Shown: piece after piece, positions 1 through 6,935 of the stretch
Layout: every line of letters begins with the position of its first letter
How positions within the stretch are numbered: position 1 is the first letter of the stretch
Source of the DNA: an uncultured Oscillospiraceae bacterium
Lineage (GTDB): Bacteria; Bacillota; Clostridia; Oscillospirales; Acutalibacteraceae
DNA: 12,084 nt
Reading direction: 5' to 3'
Assembly (NCBI GenBank): GCA_900555805.1
Contig: USMJ01000012.1
Location: 1 to 12,084 of the forward strand
Made by a program: the position numbers and the translations under genes
The notes under the pieces: generated by a model
Seen by the model: only the letters and a program-made list of their open reading frames with translations
Told to the model about the DNA's origin: nothing
Databases searched by the model: none

Positions 1-44
1 GCCAAAGGCGGCTTGCGGCGCTCCGCTAAAGCGGAGCTTTTGCC
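1..44 (-). repeat. Edge-truncated copy of hairpin repeat element
   Basis: Read on the minus strand from position 44, this starts GGCAAAA, then a perfect 7-bp hairpin (GCTCCGC, loop TTTA, GCGGAGC; plus positions 20-37), then GCCGCAAG. The element at 271-356 has the same order: GGCAAAA, a perfect hairpin of different sequence, then CCGCAAG. I infer a diverged second copy in opposite orientation, cut by the window edge. On the plus strand the hairpin is followed by TTTT (38-41), so it could also be a terminator for a plus-strand gene left of the window; both readings are possible. Confidence 0.45.
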
Positions 45-270
45 ACCCCACCGCGCTGCCCTTTATCGCCGCGCTTGGATACCGTACATCAGGCGATACG
101 AAGCTTGCTTCGGAGAGCATAGCTTTCTTTAACTGCTATTTGAAGCAGAAAATTCAAGTTTCATCTGCAAGTAAGATAGCCCAAGACTTTGCGAAAACTT
201 ATTGTTTGCGCTTATCGGTAAGCCGGTTTCGGTCTGATCAGAAAGCCCGACTCTCATCTAAAGGTGGGAC
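45..270. other. Gene-free stretch with small hairpins
   Basis: I see no credible coding region here. An open frame on the plus strand (140-409) runs straight through the perfect hairpins at 278-348, has no ribosome binding site, and codes for an arginine/lysine-rich, low-information peptide. The stretch has several short perfect hairpins: CGAAGC/GCTTCG near 100-113, CTGCT/AGCAG near 133-148, GCTTA/TAAGC near 210-223, and the 10-bp palindrome TCTGATCAGA at 233-242. A structured noncoding RNA is possible, but I recognise no known family. Confidence 0.4.
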
Positions 271-356
271 GGCAAAACGGTTTTCGTTCCGAAAACCGCC
301 GCAAGGCATCCGCCTTGCGGCACCGCGGTTCGCACAAGCGAACCGCGGGTTTTGCC
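271..356. repeat. Cloverleaf-like inverted-repeat element
   Basis: These 86 bases fold almost completely into a four-way junction. An outer stem of GGCAAAA (271-277) with TTTTGCC (350-356) encloses three perfect hairpins: CGGTTTTCG/CGAAAACCG (278-298, loop TTC), CCGCAAGGC/GCCTTGCGG (299-320, loop ATCC), and an 11-bp stem CCGCGGTTCGC/GCGAACCGCGG (323-348, loop ACAA). Only a few bases are unpaired outside the loops. No coding frame, tRNA consensus or T-box core matches it. It lies beyond the terminator of the signalling operon. It could be a mobile palindromic repeat (REP/MITE-like) or a structured RNA; the sequence does not decide which. Part of the architecture recurs at 1-44. Confidence 0.7.
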
Positions 357-391
357 TTGCACACAAACTTCGCACTCTCCGAAAGCAAAAA

Positions 392-423
392 ATCCGTAAC
401 TCACATTAAAGTGAATTAAGGAT
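392..423 (-). terminator. Bidirectional rho-independent terminator of the signalling operon
   Basis: On the minus strand a 13-bp stem, ATCCTTAATTCAC with GTGAGTTACGGAT (one mismatch, one G-U pair, loop TTTAAT), is followed directly by a T run (plus A run 387-392). It lies 25 bases past the response-regulator stop. The plus strand also has TTTTTT after the stem (427-432), so it can stop transcription from both sides. Confidence 0.85.
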
Positions 424-447
424 CTGTTTTTTATGCTTATACTAAAT

Positions 448-1080
448 TTAATAGTCGCCCATGGACGTTATGACCGTGCTTTCTATTGCTGCCGCGACAA
501 GCTCCTGCTTCGTTCTGAAGCCGCATTTCTGTATCATTCGGTTCATGTGATACTTCACGGTCGCTTCTTCGATAAAAAGCTTTCTGCCTATCGCCGAATA
601 TGAATTCCCCTTGATATAAAGGCGAAGTATGTTCTTCTGCGTGTCCGAAAGCTCGTCCGACCATGCGTCGCCTATCTCGACGTTCGGCTCTTTGTCGGGG
701 AAGATAATCTCTCCGCCGAGAGTCCTTGTGACGACATCCATTATCTCGCTTTCGCCGTGATCCTTATACCATAGGCTGTCAACGCCGATTCGTCTCGCTT
801 TTTCGAGAACGCCTGCGTCAACGAGTGAGGTGACGACGACCGTCTTTATCTTCGGATAATTTCGTCTTATCCTTTCGGCGGCGTCAAGTCCTGAATGGCC
901 GTGGAGCGTCTGAACATCCATGAGTATAAGATCAACGGAGTTGACATGACAGAAGCATTCCGCCTGTTCGGCGTCTCTGAGCGAACCCGAAAGTTCAAAG
1001 CGATCGTCCTTTCTGAACATCTCCTCAAAGAATTCGAGCATATATTTATTGTCTTCGACTATGAGTACCTTCGTTTTCAA
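448..1080 (-). CDS. LuxR/NarL-family response regulator
   Basis: A 210-residue DNA-binding response regulator, the output of the three-gene signalling operon. The N-terminal receiver domain (about 3-120) shows the acidic pair E9/D10, phosphoacceptor D55 in LILMD, T84 in VVVTS and K106. The C-terminal LuxR-type helix-turn-helix (about 143-203) contains LSDTQKNILRLYIKGNS and the recognition-helix segment EEATVKYHMNRM. The reading frame is open up to 1323, but the receiver fold begins at MKTKVLIVED. The best start is TTG at 1080, which overlaps the kinase stop as TTGA (1077-1080) and has GAGGAG about 8 bases upstream. Phosphotransfer from the kinase encoded just before it is expected for this family. 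The target promoters cannot be told from this window; the direct repeats upstream of its own operon are candidates. A terminator follows at 392-423. Confidence 0.9.
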   Translation of the reverse strand: MKTKVLIVEDNKYMLEFFEEMFRKDDRFELSGSLRDAEQAECFCHVNSVDLILMDVQTLHGHSGLDAAERIRRNYPKIKTVVVTSLVDAGVLEKARRIGVDSLWYKDHGESEIMDVVTRTLGGEIIFPDKEPNVEIGDAWSDELSDTQKNILRLYIKGNSYSAIGRKLFIEEATVKYHMNRMIQKCGFRTKQELVAAAIESTVITSMGDY

Positions 1081-2321
1081 AGCTCCATCTCCTCTCTCAT
1101 AAGCGTAAGCTTCAGAACAAATTCGGGATAGTGGGACACTGTCATCTCGCCGCCCGCGTTTTCTATGCTTTTTCTCAAAGTTGAAAGTCCGCCGCCCTCT
1201 TTTATTCTGCCGTTCGGCTTTTCGCCGTCGTTGGTTACGGTCACGCTGTATCCGCCGGGAAGGCCTGCTATTCTGACGAACACAGCCGAGCCGTGAGCGT
1301 GTCTGACGCAGTTGGTCAGGCATTCGCTTATGGCTTTCACGACAAGCTCGTATATAAGCGGCTCTATCGGAAGCATTCCGTCAAGGCGGATATCCACTCC
1401 GAGCTCCGCCGCCCGGTTGAGCAATATATCATACGGATCGTCGCTGTCGGATTTCGGTGAATAGACAAGCGTTCCGGCGGCGACGGAAAGCGTCGCTATC
1501 TGTTTCTCGAGATCTCCGTCGGGGATCTCGCCCAAAAGGACCTTTCTGATAACGGCGAGACTGCTTCCGATATCGTCATGGATCTTCATTTTGAAGGCGA
1601 GATATTCTCTTTCTCTTATTCTGTCCTCGGCTCGAAGATACATTTTTCCGAGTTTAGCGTTTATCCGCTCAAGCTCGGCGTTGTCCCTGACAAGCTCGGC
1701 GTTCGCTTTCGACAGTTCGGTCGCGTCGGATAAAATCGACTCGGTATAGTGCCTGCCGTACTTCGAAATGACATCATGTTCAAAATAGAACCAAACTCTG
1801 CCGTCGGGGAAAACATAGCCGCCGTCATGAGTTTTGACTATACCGTTTTCGTCGCAGTTTTCAAGAGCGGACTTAAGCTCCGAAAGCGTTTGGAGATCGC
1901 GTCCCGTCATAGCGTGATAGAGCCTGTACATCTGCCTGTTGCAGAGCTTGACGGTTCCTCTGTCGGTGAAATAACAGCCCGCGAGCGGAAGATCGTCCAT
2001 CGCTTCTTTTATGCTGGCTTTTGTTATTCTGTTTTTGTCTTTTTTTGCGCTGTACACAGTGAGTATGATCATCAGGACAGCCGTTATAACGGTTATGAGC
2101 CACAGCGAAAATAAAGGAACCGTGTTGAGCTTATCGCCGCAGGTCAGCAACGAAAACACGGCGAACATGACCGCCGTCCATAAGGTCTCGGCTATCCAAG
2201 CGGCTTTTTTGCGGCGCTCGAATGTCCATATCAGATAGAATATCTGAAAGCAAACAACTATGAACATCGCAAACAGCAGAATAAACTGCGCTCTCGGAGA
2301 TGAGAATTGCCATGCCGTCAT
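1077..2321 (-). CDS. Membrane sensor histidine kinase (HisKA_3/DesK-NarX type)
   Basis: A 414-residue membrane histidine kinase. Three hydrophobic segments lie near 12-33, 41-60 and 68-90. A PAS-like sensor region (about 103-195) and a coiled coil rich in N-A-E-L (about 203-240) follow. The dimerisation helix carries the H box KIHDDIGSSL with phosphoacceptor H248. The ATPase domain has an N box (ECLTNCVRHA, N337), a G1-type motif (TNDGE, D365) and a G2-type loop (KEGGGLSTL, about 374-382). The HDDIG form and the LuxR-type partner fit the NarX/DesK class. The ATG at 2321 overlaps the stop of the upstream sensor as ATGA (2318-2321), with GGGAGGTGA just ahead, so translation is probably coupled. 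Its own transmembrane part is short; the 7TM partner may supply the main sensing surface (inference). Confidence 0.9.
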   Translation of the reverse strand: MTAWQFSSPRAQFILLFAMFIVVCFQIFYLIWTFERRKKAAWIAETLWTAVMFAVFSLLTCGDKLNTVPLFSLWLITVITAVLMIILTVYSAKKDKNRITKASIKEAMDDLPLAGCYFTDRGTVKLCNRQMYRLYHAMTGRDLQTLSELKSALENCDENGIVKTHDGGYVFPDGRVWFYFEHDVISKYGRHYTESILSDATELSKANAELVRDNAELERINAKLGKMYLRAEDRIREREYLAFKMKIHDDIGSSLAVIRKVLLGEIPDGDLEKQIATLSVAAGTLVYSPKSDSDDPYDILLNRAAELGVDIRLDGMLPIEPLIYELVVKAISECLTNCVRHAHGSAVFVRIAGLPGGYSVTVTNDGEKPNGRIKEGGGLSTLRKSIENAGGEMTVSHYPEFVLKLTLMREEMEL

Positions 2322-3988
2322 GTTTTGTCACCTCCCGATGTCAACGGATATGAGATGAACCATCCGTCGCCGTCGCGTTCGGCTTCGACCGACGGATATT
2401 TTTCACTAAGAGCCGACAGGTCGGCGTCGCATTCAAGGTTCGAACTAAAGCGCATCTCGCCGTCGTTATCACAGACAGATACAAAGAAATACCCGAGCGT
2501 ACCCAAAGACATTTCGATCGCCTCTTCGAATATTTCATAAGCCGAAAGCGCCGCCTCGGTCGACAGCATAACGCTGTTTTCGGGTATGTAAACATTGCCT
2601 CCGACGCCGATAAGCGAAAGGTTGCTGCAGGATTCGCGTAGGGCGCCGCCCAAAAGTCCGAGCGGCAGGCTTTCGTTTCGGTCGGCCGAGATCACCATGT
2701 CCTTGTGGCGCTTGATATATGTTGCGAGGACGAGAATCCTCAGAAGCAGGTCTTTTCTCTCTTTTGAATCGGGAGCCGCCCTGTCGAAATTTTCGGAGAG
2801 CGAGTCGATCTCTCTGAGCTGCTTCTGCGTTTCTCTCTGAACGAGGTCATAGAGCCTGTTCTGCTCTTCCAGGCGATATCTCTGCGCGTCCTGTTTATAC
2901 TGATCCCTGAGGAGATCGTTTCTGTCCTGAAGTTCCTCTTTTGTGGATTCAAGCTCGGATCTGACCTTGACGAGTTCCGAGACGTTTTCCTGCCAGACGG
3001 TGTGGCCGCCGTTTATGGGATAAGCCTTAACAAGCGTTTCGCTGTTTATGAGGTACTCCCCGCTCTCTGCTTTGGCAAGTTCTCCGCGCGAAAGCGGAAA
3101 AGCGGCGTCGGAAGAATATCTGACGGTATAATTTTCGTCTGTTATCTGCATTCCGACCGACGACGTCCTGAACAGCTCATCGTAGTCTGTATTTGTCGGG
3201 ATAAGACCTGCCTTAAGACAGCTTTCGAGCGTACCCGAAAACAAAAGGCACAGCGCAACGGTAACATCTCCGGCTATGTAGAAAAGCCATGAACTGCGGT
3301 CGTCTATATATAAGGCGTAAAGAACGCAGTATATAACTGTCAGGGAAATAAAAATCGGCGGAAGCCATATAGTTTTGCGGTTTCGCGAGCCTCTGCATTT
3401 GAAGATCATTATTCCGACCGCTGTCAGAGCGAAGACGGCCATACAACCGGCGACGAGATAGTAGCCGAACTCTCTCGAATAGGCTTGATCCGACCATATT
3501 TCGGGCTCGGGCGGAAACGAAAAAACGAGGAAGTGAAAGTCGTTCGTCAGAACGAAAAGAACGAGCGCGGTTATAGGTATAAAAAACAGTCTGAACTTTT
3601 TCGGGAAGCGATAGTTTTCGGGCTTTCCGAGCGAAGCGGCGATGAACACCGACAAAAACGGTATGAACAGCATAGGGAAGTAGTAGAGATACCAAATATA
3701 TCGCTCGATATGAAGATTATAGGCGAGTATGAATTTGACGGTTCTTATGCCGACCCAGAACACCATTAGGGCGGCGACGGCGGTCAGAAGCCGGCGAACC
3801 TGCGCCTGCATAACGCGGCGGCGGACGGATATTCCCCAATAAGAGAACAGACCGATATAAAGGAAGCCGCGGACGCAGCTTGCAAAGCTGCTCGAAAGTT
3901 CACGGGCGGCTGTTCGGCAGGCGACGGCTGAAAGGATGCACAAAGCTATCGCGACAGAAATTTTCACGCTGCGCTTGTTATATTCCAT
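2318..3988 (-). CDS. 7TM sensor protein with degenerate histidine-kinase core
   Basis: A 556-residue membrane protein, first gene of the signalling operon. The N-terminal half has about seven or eight hydrophobic helices (roughly 8-252) and the motif LTNDFHFLVF (147-156), typical of the N-terminal 7TM domain of clostridial histidine kinases. A PAS-like segment (about 265-335) and a long charged coiled coil (about 338-380) follow. The last 170 residues match a kinase core in layout only. The dimerisation-like helix EEQNRLYDLVQRETQ has no H-[DE] phosphoacceptor. The N-box position (YEIFEEAIEMSL) has no asparagine, and no glycine-rich ATP loop is visible. I infer a signal-input pseudokinase acting with the intact kinase encoded next. 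The ATG at 3988 is chosen because GGAGGAAATCGG precedes it and the promoter at 4026-4054 falls inside the longer open frame (to 4117), ruling that start out. Confidence 0.8.
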   Translation of the reverse strand: MEYNKRSVKISVAIALCILSAVACRTAARELSSSFASCVRGFLYIGLFSYWGISVRRRVMQAQVRRLLTAVAALMVFWVGIRTVKFILAYNLHIERYIWYLYYFPMLFIPFLSVFIAASLGKPENYRFPKKFRLFFIPITALVLFVLTNDFHFLVFSFPPEPEIWSDQAYSREFGYYLVAGCMAVFALTAVGIMIFKCRGSRNRKTIWLPPIFISLTVIYCVLYALYIDDRSSWLFYIAGDVTVALCLLFSGTLESCLKAGLIPTNTDYDELFRTSSVGMQITDENYTVRYSSDAAFPLSRGELAKAESGEYLINSETLVKAYPINGGHTVWQENVSELVKVRSELESTKEELQDRNDLLRDQYKQDAQRYRLEEQNRLYDLVQRETQKQLREIDSLSENFDRAAPDSKERKDLLLRILVLATYIKRHKDMVISADRNESLPLGLLGGALRESCSNLSLIGVGGNVYIPENSVMLSTEAALSAYEIFEEAIEMSLGTLGYFFVSVCDNDGEMRFSSNLECDADLSALSEKYPSVEAERDGDGWFISYPLTSGGDKT

Positions 3989-4025
3989 CCGATTTCCTCC
4001 CCTGCTGAGTTTTGTTGTGGATTTA

Positions 4026-4054
4026 AGTTTAACATAAATTTCGAACTTTTTCAA
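4026..4054 (-). promoter_or_regulatory. Sigma-A-type promoter of the signalling operon
   Basis: On the minus strand, -35 TTGAAA (4049-4054) and -10 TAAACT (4026-4031) are separated by 17 bases, with TGT just before the -10 as an extended element. Transcription should start about 30 bases upstream of the ATG at 3988. The site lies inside the longer open frame and so fixes the true start of the 7TM sensor gene. Confidence 0.75.
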
Positions 4055-4060
4055 TGTTAA

Positions 4061-4084
4061 GCTGAGGGAAGCCGAACCATATAC
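4061..4084. repeat. Upstream direct repeat, copy 1
   Basis: GCTGAGGGAAGCCGAACC followed by ATATAC. It recurs with one substitution-rich spot and a one-base deletion at 4140-4162, 79 bp away. This copy ends just upstream of the -35 box (4054) of the signalling operon. An imperfect palindrome, AACCRTATAYGGTT, overlaps its end. A regulator-binding role, perhaps for the operon's own response regulator, is inference. Confidence 0.5.
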
Positions 4085-4139
4085 GGTTTTTAAGGCATAT
4101 TTTCGCCGATACCGCATTAAAAAGTCTCGCGAGGCGTCA

Positions 4140-4162
4140 GCTGAGGGCGCCGAACCCTATAC
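4140..4162. repeat. Upstream direct repeat, copy 2
   Basis: GCTGAGGGCGCCGAACC followed by CTATAC: the second copy of the repeat at 4061-4084, in the same orientation. Weaker similarity continues past both copies (CGAT-x3-G-x-ATTAAAAA), so the unit may be a decayed tandem duplication of about 65-79 bp. No gene covers 3989-4229. Confidence 0.5.
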
Positions 4163-4229
4163 ACCGAAAATCCGATGTCGAATTAAAAATAAAGGCGATA
4201 CTCACCCGTACCGTCTTTATCTTGTTCGC

Positions 4230-4568
4230 TTATTTCTTCTCGACCTGCGTCCAGACGATTATTGAGTTATGTATTTTCCTGAATATGATCTTCTCGCTGT
4301 ACTCTACCGTCAGTGGAACAGAACTGTTGAAATTCTTGTTTTCGGCGGTATTCTTCGCAACGAGAGAGACATTGGTTTTCACAGTTGTATTAGGTGGGAT
4401 TTCCTGATAACCATCCACTTCACTGAGCACCCAAGCATCATTTTTCTCAAACATATACTTAGAAGGCTTTTTTAGTAAAAGTTTAACATCTACCTTGTTT
4501 TCAACTTTTACCAAACAACAAACTAAATGGAAAACCCCCAGTCCTGTACAGAACAGAACTGGGGGCAT
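4230..4568 (-). pseudogene. Orphan ORF, probable gene remnant
   Basis: The open frame could encode 112 residues, but its ATG lies at the foot of the hairpin at 4535-4565, which supplies the first codons, and no ribosome binding site precedes it. The protein-like part begins around KVENKVDVKLLLKKPSKY and continues with alternating polar and hydrophobic residues (for example VSLVAKNTAENK, VPLTVEYSEKIIF), which suggests a beta-sandwich segment of an extracellular or membrane-attached protein. I do not recognise the family. It is more AT-rich than the genes on either side, has no visible promoter, and sits behind two terminator-like hairpins. The simplest reading is the 3' end of a lost or truncated gene. 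A real small gene with an unusual start near 4500 cannot be excluded. Confidence 0.4.
4535..4565 (-). terminator. Terminator-like hairpin
   Basis: A 13-bp inverted repeat with one mismatch (CCCCCAGTCCTGT / ACAGAACTGGGGG, loop ACAGA). On the minus strand it is followed by TTTT (plus 4531-4534). It is the second hairpin downstream of the GH2 gene, or the terminator of a gene that has since been lost. Confidence 0.6.
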
Positions 4569-4611
4569 AAGAAATTTTGTGTCTACTAACTATTGACTAC
4601 TTCAATAATTC

Positions 4612-4643
4612 AAGGCGGCAGGGTTTTGATTTTCTGCCGCCTT
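4612..4643 (-). terminator. Probable terminator of the sugar operon
   Basis: A perfect 10-bp stem, AAGGCGGCAG with CTGCCGCCTT, with a 12-base loop, starting 13 bases after the GH2 stop at 4656. The T run on the minus strand is weak (TTGAATTATT), so termination may be partial; the hairpin at 4535-4565 could act as a back-up. Confidence 0.6.
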
Positions 4644-4655
4644 TCGCTTGTTTTG

Positions 4656-6920
4656 TTATTTATTCTTAGGCTTTTTGATCTTGTTTAATCTCGCGTTGAT
4701 GTCGAGTATCTGCTCCTTCGTGAACAGGCCGCCTGCCATCATGCAGACGCGCTTGACGGTGAAGCTCTTTCCCATGTCGATAAGGCTCTTGTTGATCTTC
4801 ATCCCCTTCGCCATGTCGGCCATGCCGCCCGTTTTTCCGCCGCCCTTTTTCATGTTCGAGACGACGGATTTCACTATACGCAGGGCGAGAATTTTGCCCC
4901 TGAAAGTCGACAGAATGTCGCCTATCGTGTCGTTTACGCTCATGTATCCCGGCGGAGTTTCGATCTCGAACCAGTTGATGACCGCGCCCTCCTCCTTGAG
5001 AACATAGTCGGGGTTGGGTTTGTCGACCTTTCTGATGAAGCTCTCGTCTTCAAGCTCGCCTGCCCTCGCCGTGAGTTTGGTCTCGCCGACGTTCGGAACA
5101 GCGAATTTGAAGAACGGATAGCGCTCTTTTTTCTGTTTTCCGAGACTTTCCCCGTTGGCGAAAAGTTCGACCTCATCCATGTTGGTGTACACGCGGACTT
5201 CTGTCGTATCCTCGGTTCTGTCGATGTAGCGTTTTCCGCAGATGTGGACGAACGGTTCCTTTGAAAGCCATGCTTTGTAGGCGTAGAACGCGTCCTTTTT
5301 ATACTGTCTGTCGAAGGTGACGAGTCCCTTATGATTCATGCCGTTTTCGCCGCCCTCACTTCTTGCGTCGGCGGCAAAGTCGAACATATTCCAAACGTGG
5401 GTCGCCCAAAGCCATGGACGCTCGGCGAGCTGTTTGATGACTTCCTCATGATATATTGTTTGGTACTCCTCGGTGTAATCTCCCTGTTCGGGCGCTGAGG
5501 TATGCCAGTTGAGTGCCTCGCAGCCGTATTCGCTCAGTCCGATCGCTCTGTCGGGATATTTCTTATGGAACTTATCAAACCACGGGCCGTACATATCATA
5601 CTTTCCGCCGTACCAGCCGAAATAGTGGTTATATGACACGACATCGGATATCTTCGCATATGCTTCGTCGGGGTCGCACATACTCAGTACAGCGACGACC
5701 GTCGGTCGGCTGCTGTCGAGCTTATGGGCGAGATCGTTGAGCTTTCTGTGATTTTCAAGCAGCGAAGCGTCCCCTGCTCCGTTCATGGTTATCTCGTTTG
5801 AAAGTCCCCATACAACTATACTCGGGTGATTGATATTCTGATATATAAGCTCCTTCATCTGTGAAAGAGTGTTCTCTTCGCCCGTCGGCATGTGCTTTGA
5901 GATATACGGTATCTCCGCCCAGACTATCATACCCTTTTCGTCGCAAAGGTCATAGAAGGTCTGACTGTGCTGATAGTGAGCGAGTCGTATTGTGTTCGCT
6001 CCGACCTCGCATATAAGCTCCATGTCTTCTCTGTGCTCTTTCTCGGTCAGAGCGTTGCCGATAACGGGTCTGTCCTGATGGCGCGAAACACCTCTGAGCG
6101 GATACGGTCTGCCATTGAGGATGAAGCCTTTCTGCGGATCTATCCTGAAGCTGCGGCATCCGAACTTTGCGCTTATTTCGTCCGTTTCCTCGCCGCCAAA
6201 GATAAGCTTAGCCGTGAGAGTATAAAGATACGGATCGTCCACGCCGTTCCAAAGGTGGACGTTTTCTATCTTCGGGAATACTCTTGCGCTGTCCGCGGCT
6301 GTTTCGCCCGAAATTACGACATTGCCGTCCATATCGCTTATAGTGTACTGAATGAGACAGTCTGACGGGCCATTGACATAAAACTCGGTTTCAACCGTCG
6401 CGCTTGAGCCGTCAACTCTCGGAATTATGCGAACACCCGGCGCGCCGTAGAAATCAAGATCAAAGTGACGCTCGTTCACAGATATGACCGAAACATCGCG
6501 GTATATACCGCCGTAGAATGTGAAGTCGGCGACCTGCGGATAAACTCTGTCGTTCGGGCTGTTATCCGCCGCGACGACGAGCAGGTTTTCGTCGAGTATC
6601 TCGGGGATCTTCACTCTGAACGTCGAATATCCGCCGTCGTGCCTGCCGATAAGTTTTGCGTTCCAGTATACCTCGGCGCTCGAATTGACAGCTTCGAACT
6701 CAAGGTAGTGTACCGAAGAATCGCCGAGTTCGGATTTTTTAAGCGATTTTGCGTAGAAGCACTTACCTCTGTAATAGTCGTTTCCGCCGTCCTGACCGTC
6801 GGTTCCGTTCCATGTGTGCGGAAGGTTGACCTTCTCCCAGTCGGTCGGCAGGCTGTTCGGCGCGGATTTAGCGCTCTTCGAAAACAGCCAGTCTATATTT
6901 ATGTTGATTTTTTCTCTCAT
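4656..6920 (-). CDS. Glycoside hydrolase family 2 enzyme, probable beta-galactosidase
   Basis: A 754-residue cytoplasmic GH2 glycosidase without a signal peptide. In order: a jelly-roll sugar-binding domain (about 1-150, with VNLPHTWNG), an Ig-like domain (about 155-260), the catalytic TIM barrel (about 262-550) and a C-terminal Ig-like domain (about 555-635). The acid/base is E376 in WGLSNEI and the nucleophile is E464 in GLSEYGCEA. WNMFDF (510-515) and NHKGLVTFDR (529-538) resemble Bacillota GH2 beta-galactosidases. NxK also occurs in beta-glucuronidases, so a uronide substrate is not excluded. Residues about 655-754 form an unusual lysine- and methionine-rich helical tail. The ATG at 6920 has GGAGG seven bases upstream and lies 15 bp after the symporter stop, so the two genes form an operon and the enzyme should cleave what the symporter imports. 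Confidence 0.9.
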   Translation of the reverse strand: MREKININIDWLFSKSAKSAPNSLPTDWEKVNLPHTWNGTDGQDGGNDYYRGKCFYAKSLKKSELGDSSVHYLEFEAVNSSAEVYWNAKLIGRHDGGYSTFRVKIPEILDENLLVVAADNSPNDRVYPQVADFTFYGGIYRDVSVISVNERHFDLDFYGAPGVRIIPRVDGSSATVETEFYVNGPSDCLIQYTISDMDGNVVISGETAADSARVFPKIENVHLWNGVDDPYLYTLTAKLIFGGEETDEISAKFGCRSFRIDPQKGFILNGRPYPLRGVSRHQDRPVIGNALTEKEHREDMELICEVGANTIRLAHYQHSQTFYDLCDEKGMIVWAEIPYISKHMPTGEENTLSQMKELIYQNINHPSIVVWGLSNEITMNGAGDASLLENHRKLNDLAHKLDSSRPTVVAVLSMCDPDEAYAKISDVVSYNHYFGWYGGKYDMYGPWFDKFHKKYPDRAIGLSEYGCEALNWHTSAPEQGDYTEEYQTIYHEEVIKQLAERPWLWATHVWNMFDFAADARSEGGENGMNHKGLVTFDRQYKKDAFYAYKAWLSKEPFVHICGKRYIDRTEDTTEVRVYTNMDEVELFANGESLGKQKKERYPFFKFAVPNVGETKLTARAGELEDESFIRKVDKPNPDYVLKEEGAVINWFEIETPPGYMSVNDTIGDILSTFRGKILALRIVKSVVSNMKKGGGKTGGMADMAKGMKINKSLIDMGKSFTVKRVCMMAGGLFTKEQILDINARLNKIKKPKNK

Positions 6921-6935
6921 AACTGTGCCTCCGGG

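Noticed and set aside
316..348. T-box-like core (GGCACCGCGG followed by a hairpin and TTTT)
   Set aside because: The preceding AGGGTGG part, stem I and a downstream plus-strand gene are all missing; the match comes from the third hairpin of the repeat element.
140..409. Plus-strand open frame of 89 codons
   Set aside because: It runs through the perfect hairpins at 278-348 and into the terminator, has no ribosome binding site, and codes for a compositionally biased basic peptide.
401..414. CRP-like palindrome TCACATTAAAGTGA
   Set aside because: It is the loop-proximal part of the terminator stem 392-423, and no promoter lies next to it.
1081..1323. Upstream extension of the response regulator to 1323
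   Set aside because: The extension is out-of-frame kinase sequence rich in Arg and Lys; the receiver fold starts at the TTG at 1080, which has a ribosome binding site.
3989..4117. Upstream extension of the 7TM sensor to 4117
   Set aside because: The extra 43 codons contain the promoter (4026-4054) and lack a ribosome binding site, whereas the ATG at 3988 has a strong one.
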